The notes beneath the pieces are model-generated. The model saw nothing but the letters and a program-made list of their open reading frames with translations. It had not been told where the DNA came from and did no database searches. This document shows, in pieces, positions 8,027-17,102 of a stretch of DNA of 64,000 bases. How positions within the stretch are numbered: the first letter of the stretch is position 1; each line of letters opens with the position of its first letter. The position numbers and the translations under genes were made by a program. The stretch comes from Pseudocolwellia sp049933045 (GTDB lineage Bacteria; Pseudomonadota; Gammaproteobacteria; Enterobacterales; Alteromonadaceae): the NCBI RefSeq assembly GCF_049933045.1, contig NZ_CP187926.1:2108001-2172000 (forward strand), written 5' to 3'.

Positions 8027-10642
8027 TTATGAATTCGACTTCAAGAAGTCAGTAGCAAACTTTTGTAAAACTCCACCACCGTTGTATACGGAAACTTCTT
8101 CTGCGGTATCTAAACGACACTTCACAGGTATTTCAATAACCTCTCCGCTGTTTTCACCTTTTTGACGTGTCATTACAACAGTCATCAATGCACTTGGAGA
8201 AGTAGTTCCCACTACGTCGTATGTTTCGCTACCGTCAATATTGTAAGTTTGTCGTGTTTCACCATTAATAAACTCCAACGGTAACACGCCCATACCAACT
8301 AAATTAGTACGATGAATACGTTCAAACCCTTGTGCGACAATAACTTCAACACCCGCTAAGCGAACACCTTTTGCAGCCCAGTCGCGTGATGAACCTTGAC
8401 CGTAATCGGCGCCAGCAATAATAATTAATGGCTGTTTGCGCTTCATGTAGGTTTCAATAGCTTCCCACATACGTGACTCAGTACCTTCAGGCTCAATACG
8501 TGCTAATGAGCCTTGTTTAACTGCGCCATTTTCGTCACGACACATTTCATTAAACAGTTTAGGATTAGCGAACGTTGCGCGTTGTGTTGTTTCATGATCA
8601 CCACGATGTGTTGCGTACGAGTTAAAATCTTCTACAGGTAAGCCCATCTTTTCTAGATAGGCACCCGACGCACTATTAAGTTGGATAGCATTAGACGGTG
8701 ATAAATGATCTGTCGTGATATTGTCACCCAGCACAGCCAAAGGACGCATACCTTTCATGGTACGCTTACCCGCTAAAGCACCTTCCCAATAAGGGGGTCG
8801 ACGAATATAAGTACTCGTTAGGTCCCAATCATATAATGGACTTTCAGCAGGTTCGAATGCACCTAAATCAAACATAGGTGTGTATATTTTTATAAATTGC
8901 TCAGGTTTAACAAAGGTATTTACTATGTCATCAATTTCTTTATCTGATGGCCAGATATCTTTTAGGGTTATTTGATTACCTTGATTATCGGTACCTAAAA
9001 TGTCTCGCTCAATATCAAAACGTATTGTTCCCGCAATTGCATAAGCCACAACTAATGGTGGTGATGCTAAGAAAGCTTGTTTCGCGTGAGGATGAATACG
9101 TCCGTCAAAGTTGCGGTTACCTGATAATACAGCTGTTGAATATAAGTCACGTTCAATCACTTCTTTTTGTATTTCAGGATCAAGTGCGCCCGACATACCA
9201 TTACAGGTTGTACAAGCATATCCGACAATACCAAAACCTAGTTTTTCCATCTCAGGCAATAAACCCGACTCTTCTAGGTAAAGTTTAGCGACCTTAGAAC
9301 CTGGAGCAAATGACGACTTAACCCAAGGTTTACGAATTAAGCCTAATTTGTTTGCTTTTTTAGCTACAAGTCCTGCAGCTACAACATTTCGTGGATTAGA
9401 TGTATTTGTACAACTGGTAATAGCTGCAATAATTACAGCCCCATCTGGCATTTGACCTTTGCTTTCTTGTTCATTACATGCAGAAAGTTCTTTAGCTATT
9501 CCACTAGAAGTAAGAGCAGATGTAGCTAAACGACGATGCGGATTTGAAGGTCCAGCCATGTTGCGACAAACACTGGATAAATCAAACTCAAGTACACGTT
9601 CATATTCAGCATCAACTAAATCGTCTGCCCATAAACCTGTATGTTTAGCGTAGGTTTCAACTAACGCAACTTGCTCTGGCTCACGCCCCGTTAAATTTAA
9701 ATAATCGATGGTTTGCTGATCGATATAAAACATACCAGCAGAAGCACCATATTCAGGTGTCATATTTGAAATGGTTGCTCTGTCACCTATGGTTAAGTCT
9801 TTTGTACCTTCACCATAAAATTCTAAATAAGCAGAAACCACTTTAGCATTACGTAAAAATTCAGTAATCGCTAATACGATATCGGTAGCTGTAATGCCCT
9901 CTTGTCTTTTGCCTGTTAGTTTTACACCAACAATATTAGGTAAGCGCATCATAGATGGACGACCCAACATAACAGTTTCAGCTTCAAGACCACCTACACC
10001 AATTGCGATAACACCTAAAGCATCTACATGAGGTGTATGGCTGTCAGTACCAACACAAGTATCAGGAAAAGCCACCCCATCACGTGACTGAATAACTGGA
10101 GACATCTTTTCTAAATTGATTTGATGCATAATGCCATTACCAGCAGGAATAACATCAACATTTTTAAAGGCGGTTTTGCTCCACTCAATAAATTTAAAAC
10201 GGTCTTTATTGCGACGATCTTCAATCGCGCGGTTTTTATCGAAAGCTTCTGAATCCGCACCACCATGTTCCACTGCTAATGAGTGATCAACAATTAATTG
10301 TGTAGGTACAACAGGATTCACTTTTGCAGGATCACCACCTTGTTCGGCAATAGCATCACGTAAGCCAGCTAAATCAACTAAGGCGGTTTGCCCTAAAATA
10401 TCATGACATACCACACGAGCAGGATACCAAGGAAAATCGAGTTCTTGCTTACGGTAGATAAGCTGCTTTAACGAATCAGTCAGCATTGCAGGAGCACATT
10501 TACGTACAAGCTGCTCGGCTAATACGCGAGAGGTATAAGGTAATTTTGCATAGCTACCTGGAGTAATAGCTTCAACCGCTGCACGCGTATCAAAGAAATC
10601 TATATTTGCTCCAGGCAATGGTTTTCGGTAATCGTAATTCAT
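8027..10642 (-). CDS. acnD: 2-methylcitrate dehydratase, Fe/S-dependent (AcnD)
   Basis: Aconitase-family enzyme (871 aa) that dehydrates 2-methylcitrate in the methylcitrate cycle, working with PrpF in place of PrpD. The 4Fe-4S ligands lie in ITSCTNTSNPRNV and YACTTCNGMSG. The substrate-binding NFDGRIHPHA region and the C-terminal swivel domain with ITTDHLSPSNAI and ADYGQGSSRDWAAKG are intact. The start ATG follows GGAATAAATT. It lies about 185 bases after prpC, with a strong hairpin in the gap. Confidence 0.96.
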   Translation of the reverse strand: MNYDYRKPLPGANIDFFDTRAAVEAITPGSYAKLPYTSRVLAEQLVRKCAPAMLTDSLKQLIYRKQELDFPWYPARVVCHDILGQTALVDLAGLRDAIAEQGGDPAKVNPVVPTQLIVDHSLAVEHGGADSEAFDKNRAIEDRRNKDRFKFIEWSKTAFKNVDVIPAGNGIMHQINLEKMSPVIQSRDGVAFPDTCVGTDSHTPHVDALGVIAIGVGGLEAETVMLGRPSMMRLPNIVGVKLTGKRQEGITATDIVLAITEFLRNAKVVSAYLEFYGEGTKDLTIGDRATISNMTPEYGASAGMFYIDQQTIDYLNLTGREPEQVALVETYAKHTGLWADDLVDAEYERVLEFDLSSVCRNMAGPSNPHRRLATSALTSSGIAKELSACNEQESKGQMPDGAVIIAAITSCTNTSNPRNVVAAGLVAKKANKLGLIRKPWVKSSFAPGSKVAKLYLEESGLLPEMEKLGFGIVGYACTTCNGMSGALDPEIQKEVIERDLYSTAVLSGNRNFDGRIHPHAKQAFLASPPLVVAYAIAGTIRFDIERDILGTDNQGNQITLKDIWPSDKEIDDIVNTFVKPEQFIKIYTPMFDLGAFEPAESPLYDWDLTSTYIRRPPYWEGALAGKRTMKGMRPLAVLGDNITTDHLSPSNAIQLNSASGAYLEKMGLPVEDFNSYATHRGDHETTQRATFANPKLFNEMCRDENGAVKQGSLARIEPEGTESRMWEAIETYMKRKQPLIIIAGADYGQGSSRDWAAKGVRLAGVEVIVAQGFERIHRTNLVGMGVLPLEFINGETRQTYNIDGSETYDVVGTTSPSALMTVVMTRQKGENSGEVIEIPVKCRLDTAEEVSVYNGGGVLQKFATDFLKSNS

Positions 10643-10754
10643 AATTTATTCCACTTTTATAAGGGAGAAGAAGTGAAACCAATTATTCACTTAATGCGAT
10701 CCCTTATTAATATATTCGAGTTATTGACACAGGAGTTTTTTATTAATTCAAGGC

Positions 10755-10794
10755 AGAATGTTGGGCGCATAGTTTTCCTATGCGAGAACATTCT
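10755..10794. other. Long inverted repeat between prpC and acnD
   Basis: Outer arms AGAATGTT/AACATTCT and inner arms CGCATAG/CTATGCG are separated by a small internal loop and closed by TTTTC. No T-run follows on either strand, so it is unlikely to be a terminator. It lies in the transcribed gap of the prp operon and could stabilise or direct processing of the mRNA. Confidence 0.7.
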
Positions 10795-10826
10795 AACGAA
10801 GAAATAATTAAAAATAACCAGTCAAA

Positions 10827-11951
10827 CTACCTTTCAGAGATAGCAACAACCTTACGCGGTTCAGCACCTGTATAATCAGCACTTGGACGAATAATACGGT
10901 TATTTACGCGCTGTTCCATTACATGTGCAGCCCAGCCTGTTAATCGTGAACACACAAAAATAGGTGTAAATAGTTTTGTTGGTATACCCATATAGTTATA
11001 AGTAGACGCGTGGAAGAAATCAGCATTACAAAATAGTTTTTTGGTGTCCCACATAAACTCTTCACAAGCTACAGAAATATCATATAGTGACGTATCGCCA
11101 TTTTCTGCTGCAAGTTTTTCAGACCATTCTTTGATCACAACATTACGTGGATCAGAAGTGCGGTAAATAGCATGACCAAATCCCATAATTTTTTCTTTAC
11201 GCTCTAACATACCTGCCATTTGTTCTTTAGCGTCTGCAGGAGATTTGAATTTAAGGATCATATCCATAGCGGCTTCGTTTGCACCACCATGCAGTGGACC
11301 ACGTAAAGTACCGATAGCGCCTGTAATACATGAAAACATATCTGATAATGTAGATGCACAAACACGCGCAGTAAAAGTAGAAGCATTAAATTCATGTTCT
11401 GCGTATAAGATTAATGATACATCCATCACACGTTTATGCTGCTCTGAAGGCTCTTCTTGGTTTAATAAACGTAAGAAATGGCCGCCTAAAGAGTCTTCAT
11501 CTGTCATACAGTCAATCTCAACGCCATCGTGTGAGTATTTGTACCAGTAACACATGATTGCTGGGAAAGCTGACAATAAACGGTTTGCGGCTTGGCGTTC
11601 TTGTGAAAAATCAGCTTCTGGCTCTAAGTTACCAAGAAAAGAGGCACCAGTGCGCATAACATCCATAGGATGAGCTTCTGCTGGAATGCGCTGTAAAACT
11701 TCTTTTAATGCTTGTGGTAAATCACGCATTGCTTCCAATTCAATTTTGTAAGCACCAAGTTGTTCTTGGTTTGGTAATTCGCCATTAAATAAAAGGTAAG
11801 CAACTTCTTCAAACGTCGCGTTATCGGCTAAATCAGAAACATCGTAACCACAATACGTTAAACCACTACCTGACTTGCCAACTGTACATAACTTTGTTTC
11901 GCCTGCACTTTGACCACGTAAACCTGCACCACTTAATTTTTTATCAACCAT
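10827..11951 (-). CDS. prpC: 2-methylcitrate synthase
   Basis: Citrate-synthase-family enzyme (374 aa) that condenses propionyl-CoA with oxaloacetate to 2-methylcitrate. The family catalytic regions are present: GPLHGGANE, with a catalytic His, and MGFGHAIYRTSDPR, with the second His. The C-terminal RLTGWAAHVMEQ region carries the substrate-binding Arg and is followed by a late Asp. AAGGAAC eight bases before the ATG supports the start. Second enzyme gene of the operon, between prpB and acnD. Confidence 0.95.
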   Translation of the reverse strand: MVDKKLSGAGLRGQSAGETKLCTVGKSGSGLTYCGYDVSDLADNATFEEVAYLLFNGELPNQEQLGAYKIELEAMRDLPQALKEVLQRIPAEAHPMDVMRTGASFLGNLEPEADFSQERQAANRLLSAFPAIMCYWYKYSHDGVEIDCMTDEDSLGGHFLRLLNQEEPSEQHKRVMDVSLILYAEHEFNASTFTARVCASTLSDMFSCITGAIGTLRGPLHGGANEAAMDMILKFKSPADAKEQMAGMLERKEKIMGFGHAIYRTSDPRNVVIKEWSEKLAAENGDTSLYDISVACEEFMWDTKKLFCNADFFHASTYNYMGIPTKLFTPIFVCSRLTGWAAHVMEQRVNNRIIRPSADYTGAEPRKVVAISER

Positions 11952-12051
11952 AATATGTTCCTTAACTAACTCGTTGTATGTATTAGTAATCTTTAAAAGT
12001 TTTATTATTAGTAATTATTTAAAATTGTAATTTTATTTTTTATTATTATTT

Positions 12052-12942
12052 TTATTTATTTTTGCCTTCAGCAAATAAGCTATCTAGCTTTTGTTCGTAA
12101 TCGTGATAACCAAGGTAGTCGTATAAATCCATACGCGTTTGCATATTATCTATTTCAGCTTTTTGGTCACCATCTGCTAACAATGTTTTATAAACCGACT
12201 CTGCGGCTTTATTCATGGCTCTAAATGCTGATAAAGGATAAAGCACCATGGCACAGCCCCACTCACCTAATTGCTCTTTATTCCAAAGTTCTGTTTGTCC
12301 AAACTCGGTAATATTGGCAAGAATAGGAACATCTAAAGCTTCTGAAAAAGCACGATAATGTTCTTCCGTTTTAATAGCTTCAGCAAAAATACCATCAGCA
12401 CCTGCAGCAACATAAGCCTTCGCTCTAGCAATAGCAGCTTCTAACCCTTCTTGAGCAAAAGAATCTGTGCGAGCCATAATAAAAAAGTCTTTATCTGTGC
12501 GCGCATCAACAGCAGCTTTAATGCGATCAACCATTTCTTCAATAGAAACAATTTCTTTATTAGGACGATGACCACAACGCTTTTGAGCTACTTGATCTTC
12601 AAGATGAACCGCAGCAGCACCTGCTTTTTCCATATCACGAATGGTTTTAGCAATATTAAACGCCCCGCCCCAGCCTGTATCAATATCAACAAGTAAAGGT
12701 AAGCTTGATGCTGACGTTATACGTTGCACATCAGCAACTACATCATTTAACGATGTCATGCCTAAGTCAGGTAACCCGTAAGAAGCATTAGCCACACCGC
12801 CACCTGAAAGATAGATAGCTTGATGTCCTAACTTTTCAGCCATCATTGCGCAGTAAGCGTTTATAGTTCCTACCACTTGAAGGGGTTTGTTGTTTTCTAA
12901 TGCCTGTCTAAATTTTTTGCCAGGTGATTGTATTGAAGCCAC
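12052..12942 (-). CDS. prpB: 2-methylisocitrate lyase
   Basis: Splits 2-methylisocitrate into succinate and pyruvate, the last step of the methylcitrate cycle. It is an isocitrate-lyase/PEP-mutase TIM barrel of about 296 aa. It contains VDIDTGWGG (metal-binding Asp) and the catalytic loop QKRCGHRPNK. The GTG at 12942 is chosen as start because it begins ASIQSPGKKFRQAL, aligning with E. coli MSLHSPGKAFR, and GGAG precedes it by six bases; the in-frame ATG at 12954 overlaps that ribosome site. First enzyme gene after gntR. Confidence 0.95.
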   Translation of the reverse strand: MASIQSPGKKFRQALENNKPLQVVGTINAYCAMMAEKLGHQAIYLSGGGVANASYGLPDLGMTSLNDVVADVQRITSASSLPLLVDIDTGWGGAFNIAKTIRDMEKAGAAAVHLEDQVAQKRCGHRPNKEIVSIEEMVDRIKAAVDARTDKDFFIMARTDSFAQEGLEAAIARAKAYVAAGADGIFAEAIKTEEHYRAFSEALDVPILANITEFGQTELWNKEQLGEWGCAMVLYPLSAFRAMNKAAESVYKTLLADGDQKAEIDNMQTRMDLYDYLGYHDYEQKLDSLFAEGKNK

Positions 12943-12967
12943 GTTTATCTCCATCTGAATGAATAAA

Positions 12968-13663
12968 TTAAGTTTGTTCAGTTATTTTTCTTTCTATATT
13001 TTTACGAGATGCTGCAATATGACGACGCATTAATAGCTCCGCTAATTCACCATCTCGGTCTGCGATTGCTTGAATAATTTGAGAATGTTCTTGAAAGGCA
13101 CGTTTAGCTCGAGAGCTTTTCATACCAAATTGAATTCGATACATGCGCACAAGATGATAAAGCTGCCCGCAAATAATATTGATAAGCTGTTGGTTATGGC
13201 TACCTAGAATAACTTTGTAATGAAAATCTACATCGCCTTCTTCTTGGTAATATGAAATACCGTCTTTTAAATCTTGTTGATTACTGTGATCTTTAAGCAT
13301 TTGTTTCATGCTTAAAATTTCATCATCAGTCATGTTCATTGCAGCTTGTCTACACGCCATACCTTCTAACGCTTCACGTGTAATGTATAGCTCTAACAAA
13401 CCTTCTATTGAACAATCTACAACACGAGAGCCTACATTAGCTTTACGTTCTATTAAGTGACATTTTTCTAATCTATTTAAAGCTTCACGCAAGGTAGAGC
13501 GACTAATTTCAAATTTTTTAGATAATTCAGGTTCACTAATCTTACTACCAGGAGCGATAGTTCCGTTCACAATTTGCTGAAGCAGTTGCTCATAAACTTT
13601 ATCTGCAGTAGTGACTGCCGCTAAGTGAGTTGGGTTATTTAAAGTATTAAGCTCTAAAGGCAT
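12968..13663 (-). CDS. GntR/FadR-family regulator of the propionate operon
   Basis: 231-aa transcription factor. An N-terminal winged helix (about residues 15-85, includes GSKISEPELSKKFEISRSTL) is followed by an all-helical FCD ligand-binding domain (about 95-220). It is the first gene of the prpB-prpC-acnD-prpF unit, ending 26 bases before the prpB start. By position it controls the methylcitrate pathway, sensing a pathway intermediate such as 2-methylcitrate (inference). Two copies of a GntR-type palindrome flank its promoter, suggesting autoregulation. Not the sigma-54-type PrpR of E. coli. Confidence 0.9.
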   Translation of the reverse strand: MPLELNTLNNPTHLAAVTTADKVYEQLLQQIVNGTIAPGSKISEPELSKKFEISRSTLREALNRLEKCHLIERKANVGSRVVDCSIEGLLELYITREALEGMACRQAAMNMTDDEILSMKQMLKDHSNQQDLKDGISYYQEEGDVDFHYKVILGSHNQQLINIICGQLYHLVRMYRIQFGMKSSRAKRAFQEHSQIIQAIADRDGELAELLMRRHIAASRKNIERKITEQT

Positions 13664-13665
13664 AT

Positions 13666-13677
13666 ATTGTCGACAAA
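13666..13677. promoter_or_regulatory. GntR-type operator O2
   Basis: Palindrome TTGTCGACAA (13667-13676) lying between the predicted transcription start and the gntR ATG, where bound protein would block transcription or initiation. It shares the core TTGTCGACAA with O1, which lies 72 bases away centre to centre. Confidence 0.72.
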
Positions 13678-13694
13678 TTTAAAAACATGCAAAG

Positions 13695-13722
13695 ATTATA
13701 AGCACTATTAATAATATTTCAA
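13695..13722 (-). promoter_or_regulatory. Promoter of the gntR-prp operon
   Basis: On the minus strand TTGAAA (13722-13717) and a perfect TATAAT (13700-13695) are separated by 16 bases, a near-consensus sigma-70 promoter. The predicted start at about 13687 leaves a leader of about 24 bases containing operator O2. Confidence 0.78.
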
Positions 13723-13737
13723 CAGTAAACACAATAA

Positions 13738-13749
13738 ATTGTCGACAAT
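13738..13749. promoter_or_regulatory. GntR-type operator O1
   Basis: Perfect 12-base palindrome ATTGTCGACAAT just upstream of the -35 box of the gntR promoter. With O2 it brackets the promoter. Confidence 0.75.
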
Positions 13750-13962
13750 ATTAATTTTATTGATACGGATGTATGAAAAATAAGGCTATTTTGTAGATAG
13801 TAGGTAGAGTTTTTTTGCAGAAGAGCGTCAAATAGATTTTTATTTGGTAATTAAGTAGTAGAGAAGTTAGAGATTAGTTTTAAATTGCCCTTCAGGCTCT
13901 ATTAGAGAAGTGAATAAATAATCCGAAAGGCATGAGTAGTAATTAAAAGTGGACGGTAAAGA

Positions 13963-15192
13963 TTAACCAAAGAACCAATAACAAACACCTATAGCAGCAA
14001 CAATGCCTGCAGCATCAGCAATTAAACCACAGCTAACGGCATGCCTACTGTATTTAATACCTACAGAGCCAAAGTAAACAGCAAGCACGTAGAATGTTGT
14101 TTCGGTAGAGCCTTGAAAAATTGATGCTAATCTACCAGCGAATGAATCTGCACCGTGGGCGTTCATAGTTTCAATCATCATGGCTCTTGAACCTGAACCA
14201 CTCAATGGTTTCATCATAGCGGTAGGTAATGCATCAATAAAACGTGTATCCATACCTAAAAATACAGCTGATTGTCTAAATATGTCGACAACTACATCTA
14301 AAGCGCCACTAGCTCGGAACACACCAATGGCGCATAACATAGCTAATAAATATGGGATAAGCTTAATACTGGTTTCGAAGCCTTGTTTAGCACCTTCTAT
14401 AAAACTGTCGTATACATCAATTTTTTTACGTACTGCTGCCGCGATAAAAATAATCAAGGTGGTAAAGATCAATATATTACCGAATAGTGAGGATTGCTCT
14501 GCTAACGCTTGAGAAGTTAAAGTCGCAAAATATACGGTTATTCCACCAATAAATGCGATAGCCGCTGATAAATATAATAAAACAATAGGATGATGTAATT
14601 TAATTTTTTGTACACTCGCGACAGCTAATAAGCCAGCGAATGTTGAGGCAAAAGTTGCAAGCATTATAGGGATAAAAACATCGGTAGGATTTACAGCGCC
14701 TTGCTGCGCTCGGTAAACAAAAACAGCAACAGGAAATAAAGTCACCGATGAAGTATTTAAAACAAGAAATAAGATTTGCGCGTTTGTTGCTGTATCTTTT
14801 TTTGGATTTAATGTTTGTAGATCTTGCATCGCCTTTAAACCTAAAGGTGTTGCAGCATTATCGATACCTAAAAAATTAGCCGATAAGTTCATCGTCATTG
14901 AACCAATGGCAGGATGACCTTTTGGTACTTCCGGCATTAACTTTGAAAATAAAGGAGAAATAGCTATAGCTAATTTATTAATAAGACCAGCATTCTCAGC
15001 TATTTTCATCATACCTAACCAAAAAGCTAAAACACCGATTAAACCAATCGCTATATCGACAGTGACTGAAGACATTTTAAAAAGGGATTGTATGATTTTT
15101 TCAAAAACGAGCGCATCACCCATCACTCCCCATTGGTATATTGAAGAAATAAAGGCAATAAAAAAGAAGCTGATCCAGAGGCGATTTAACAC
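13963..15192 (-). CDS. SpmA/SpmB-like nucleoside recognition domain membrane protein
   Basis: 409-aa inner-membrane protein with about ten hydrophobic segments. It carries two Gate (nucleoside recognition) domains: an N-terminal SpmA-like half with NLSANFLGIDNAATPLGLKA and a C-terminal SpmB-like half with GSGSRAMMIETMNAHGADSF and FQGSTETTFYVLAVYFGSVG. In spore formers these are separate spore-maturation proteins; fused forms occur in many non-sporulating gammaproteobacteria, where the transported substrate is not known to me. Stands alone between the prp operon and a 730-base gap. Confidence 0.87.
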   Translation of the reverse strand: MLNRLWISFFFIAFISSIYQWGVMGDALVFEKIIQSLFKMSSVTVDIAIGLIGVLAFWLGMMKIAENAGLINKLAIAISPLFSKLMPEVPKGHPAIGSMTMNLSANFLGIDNAATPLGLKAMQDLQTLNPKKDTATNAQILFLVLNTSSVTLFPVAVFVYRAQQGAVNPTDVFIPIMLATFASTFAGLLAVASVQKIKLHHPIVLLYLSAAIAFIGGITVYFATLTSQALAEQSSLFGNILIFTTLIIFIAAAVRKKIDVYDSFIEGAKQGFETSIKLIPYLLAMLCAIGVFRASGALDVVVDIFRQSAVFLGMDTRFIDALPTAMMKPLSGSGSRAMMIETMNAHGADSFAGRLASIFQGSTETTFYVLAVYFGSVGIKYSRHAVSCGLIADAAGIVAAIGVCYWFFG

Positions 15193-15925
15193 AAGTATAC
15201 TTTCATTAAAGTGAGTAAAAAGATGATGGCATAATTAAGGTGACAATAACAGTTCACTTAGCTATTCCACAAGCGGTTGATAAGGTGTGCATGAAACATA
15301 AGAAAATAGGGTTTAACATTTATAAAGAAAGATAAAAATAAATCCATTAGCCTTTGTTTATCAAATAATTATAAAAAAAGTCAAAAATAAAGAAAAATAA
15401 ATTAGCATTGCTAAAATCTTGCACTACACTTAATTAATATAAAGTTTAGTTTACTTTAAAAACAGAAAAATACTTGCTCGCTGCTTTGTTATTTCTCTAG
15501 GTTAGTTTTATTAGCACTGGTTCATTTGAACCAACCCCTAAGCCCTTTACTAGTAATAGTTTAGGGCTATTTTTTTGCCTATTATTTATTATCTCACCAG
15601 AAAAATGAATAACACTACCTTCAACTATTCAAAAAGTGTCAGTTCGAACAGAATATTACATTAAAACGAAATAACACCTTAATAGGCTTATTTAACCTGA
15701 ACTCTGGATAATGAATTTTTTAACTCATTGATTAATAAAATCTAAAACCAAGGTTAAGGTTAGATGATTTTACCAAAAATATCATTTGTTTTTCTCCTAA
15801 TGTTGAGATTTAGCCGGTATAACAAGACGGTTTTATGTACTAATAGCTGGCTATTAGTAATAAAATCAACGCAGATAGACGGTTAAATAACAATATTAGG
15901 CATAATTGCTTATCCAGTTTTCAGG
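15193..15925. other. 733-base gene-free gap
   Basis: No convincing coding frame on either strand. Very A+T-rich. It contains a short hairpin GGTTCA-TT-TGAACC (15519-15532) followed by a plus-strand terminator (15541-15577), listed separately, although no plus-strand gene lies to the left. The rest (15600-15925) shows no feature I can support. Confidence 0.6.
15541..15577 (+). terminator. Orphan plus-strand intrinsic terminator (possible small RNA end)
   Basis: AGCCCT and AGGGCT pair, with an inner ACTA/TAGT helix and a GTAA loop, then ATTTTTTT. The T-run is only on the plus strand, but all nearby genes are on the minus strand. Preceded by hairpin GGTTCA/TGAACC. It may close a small RNA of about 60-150 nt starting between 15425 and 15510; no clear promoter was found. 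Confidence 0.6.
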
Positions 15926-16699
15926 TTATTTATTAAGCTTAAATAATGTATTGAAATTTTGCGTTGATATTGCAGCTATGTGCTCAACCGATTGCCCTCT
16001 AATACTGGCAAGATGTTTTGCAACTTCAACAACATAAGCAGGTTGATTCTGTTTACCTCGATGAGGAACAGGCGCTAAATATGGGGAATCTGTTTCTATC
16101 AGTATTCTATCGTCAGGGATTTTCTTCGCGACTTCTCTTAGCTCAGCAGCATTTTTAAAAGTTACGATACCTGAGAAAGAAATATAAAAGCCTAACTCGA
16201 TGGCTTGCTCTGCCATTTCCCAGCCTTCAGTAAAGCAATGTAAAATACCACCAACATTTTGAGCATTCTCGTCGCGCAATACTTTTAAAGTATCTTCTTG
16301 GGCAGCACGCGTATGAATAATCAGTGGCTTATTGATTTTGTTTGCAACTCGAACATGTTTAATAAAAGAGTCTAATTGAACCTCTTTAGTTTCTGGTGCA
16401 TAAAAGTAATCAAGACCCGTTTCCCCTACTGCGATAACACGCTCATGCTGCGATAGTTGAAGTAATTCATCTTCATCGACTTCATCCTCCTGATTTAAAG
16501 GATGCATTCCGCATGATAAGGAAACGTTTTTATATTTTTCAGTGGAAGCTGCCATTGCAGGAAAGTCTTTCAACGTAACACTGACACAAAGCATATGATC
16601 TACTTGTACTTCTTTCGCAGCATTTATTACGTTATCTAAATTATTGTCAAATTCTTCAAGTTTTAAACGGTCTAGATGACAATGTGAATCTATAAACAA
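15926..16699 (-). CDS. TatD-family metal-dependent hydrolase (YcfH-like)
   Basis: TIM-barrel metallo-hydrolase of about 257 aa. The family has DNase-type activity, and the YcfH branch sits beside holB as here. Metal ligands are visible: the N-terminal DSHCHLD, GETGLDY in the middle, HTRAA, LHCFTEG, and ETDSPYL near the C-terminus. The TTG at 16699 is preferred (MFIDSHCHLD, five bases after GGAG, matching E. coli MFLVDSHCHLD); an in-frame TTG at 16714 has no ribosome site. Last gene of pabC-mltG-tmk-holB-pilZ-tatD. Confidence 0.9.
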   Translation of the reverse strand: MFIDSHCHLDRLKLEEFDNNLDNVINAAKEVQVDHMLCVSVTLKDFPAMAASTEKYKNVSLSCGMHPLNQEDEVDEDELLQLSQHERVIAVGETGLDYFYAPETKEVQLDSFIKHVRVANKINKPLIIHTRAAQEDTLKVLRDENAQNVGGILHCFTEGWEMAEQAIELGFYISFSGIVTFKNAAELREVAKKIPDDRILIETDSPYLAPVPHRGKQNQPAYVVEVAKHLASIRGQSVEHIAAISTQNFNTLFKLNK

Positions 16700-16772
16700 A
16701 GGTAACTCCAACAAAATGTGAATATTATTAAATAAAAAGAAAAGCGTTAAACTATTGGCATAAGCCTTTAAT

Positions 16773-17099
16773 TTACATAGTTAAGGTAGGATCTGAAGAA
16801 TTTAAGAAACGTGCAATATATTTCTCTATTTGATTTTTTACTAATTCAGGATCATCAACAAAGCTAACACCAACACCTGCAGGTGTACCACTTTGAGAGC
16901 CAATAGGCGTTAACCAACAAACTTCACCTTTTACTTCGGCATGTTCTAAAGCATCAGGAAGCGATACTTCAAGCATAACTTCTGTACCTAATTCGAAACG
17001 AGAATTGGTTTTATAGAAAAGTCCGCCGTTTTTCAAAAAAGGCATGTAAGCTTGGTATAAGTCTCTTTCTGAAAAAAATTCTACATATATGCTTTTCAA
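16773..17099 (-). CDS. pilZ: PilZ-domain protein (type IV pilus assembly PilZ)
   Basis: 108 aa, one PilZ domain. Placed between holB and the tatD-family gene, three bases after the holB stop, as in many pilus-bearing gammaproteobacteria. The PilZ fold is seen in NGGLFYKTNSRFELGTEVML and GTPAGVGVSF. The c-di-GMP-binding RxxxR is not evident, as in the orthodox PilZ that works with FimX/PilB rather than binding the nucleotide. Role inferred: type IV pilus assembly and twitching. Confidence 0.85.
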   Translation of the reverse strand: MKSIYVEFFSERDLYQAYMPFLKNGGLFYKTNSRFELGTEVMLEVSLPDALEHAEVKGEVCWLTPIGSQSGTPAGVGVSFVDDPELVKNQIEKYIARFLNSSDPTLTM

Positions 17100-17102
17100 T
17101 GC

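Noticed and set aside
10755..10794. Terminator call for the prpC-acnD hairpin
   Set aside because: No T-run on either strand and acnD clearly belongs to the same pathway downstream; kept as a hairpin only.
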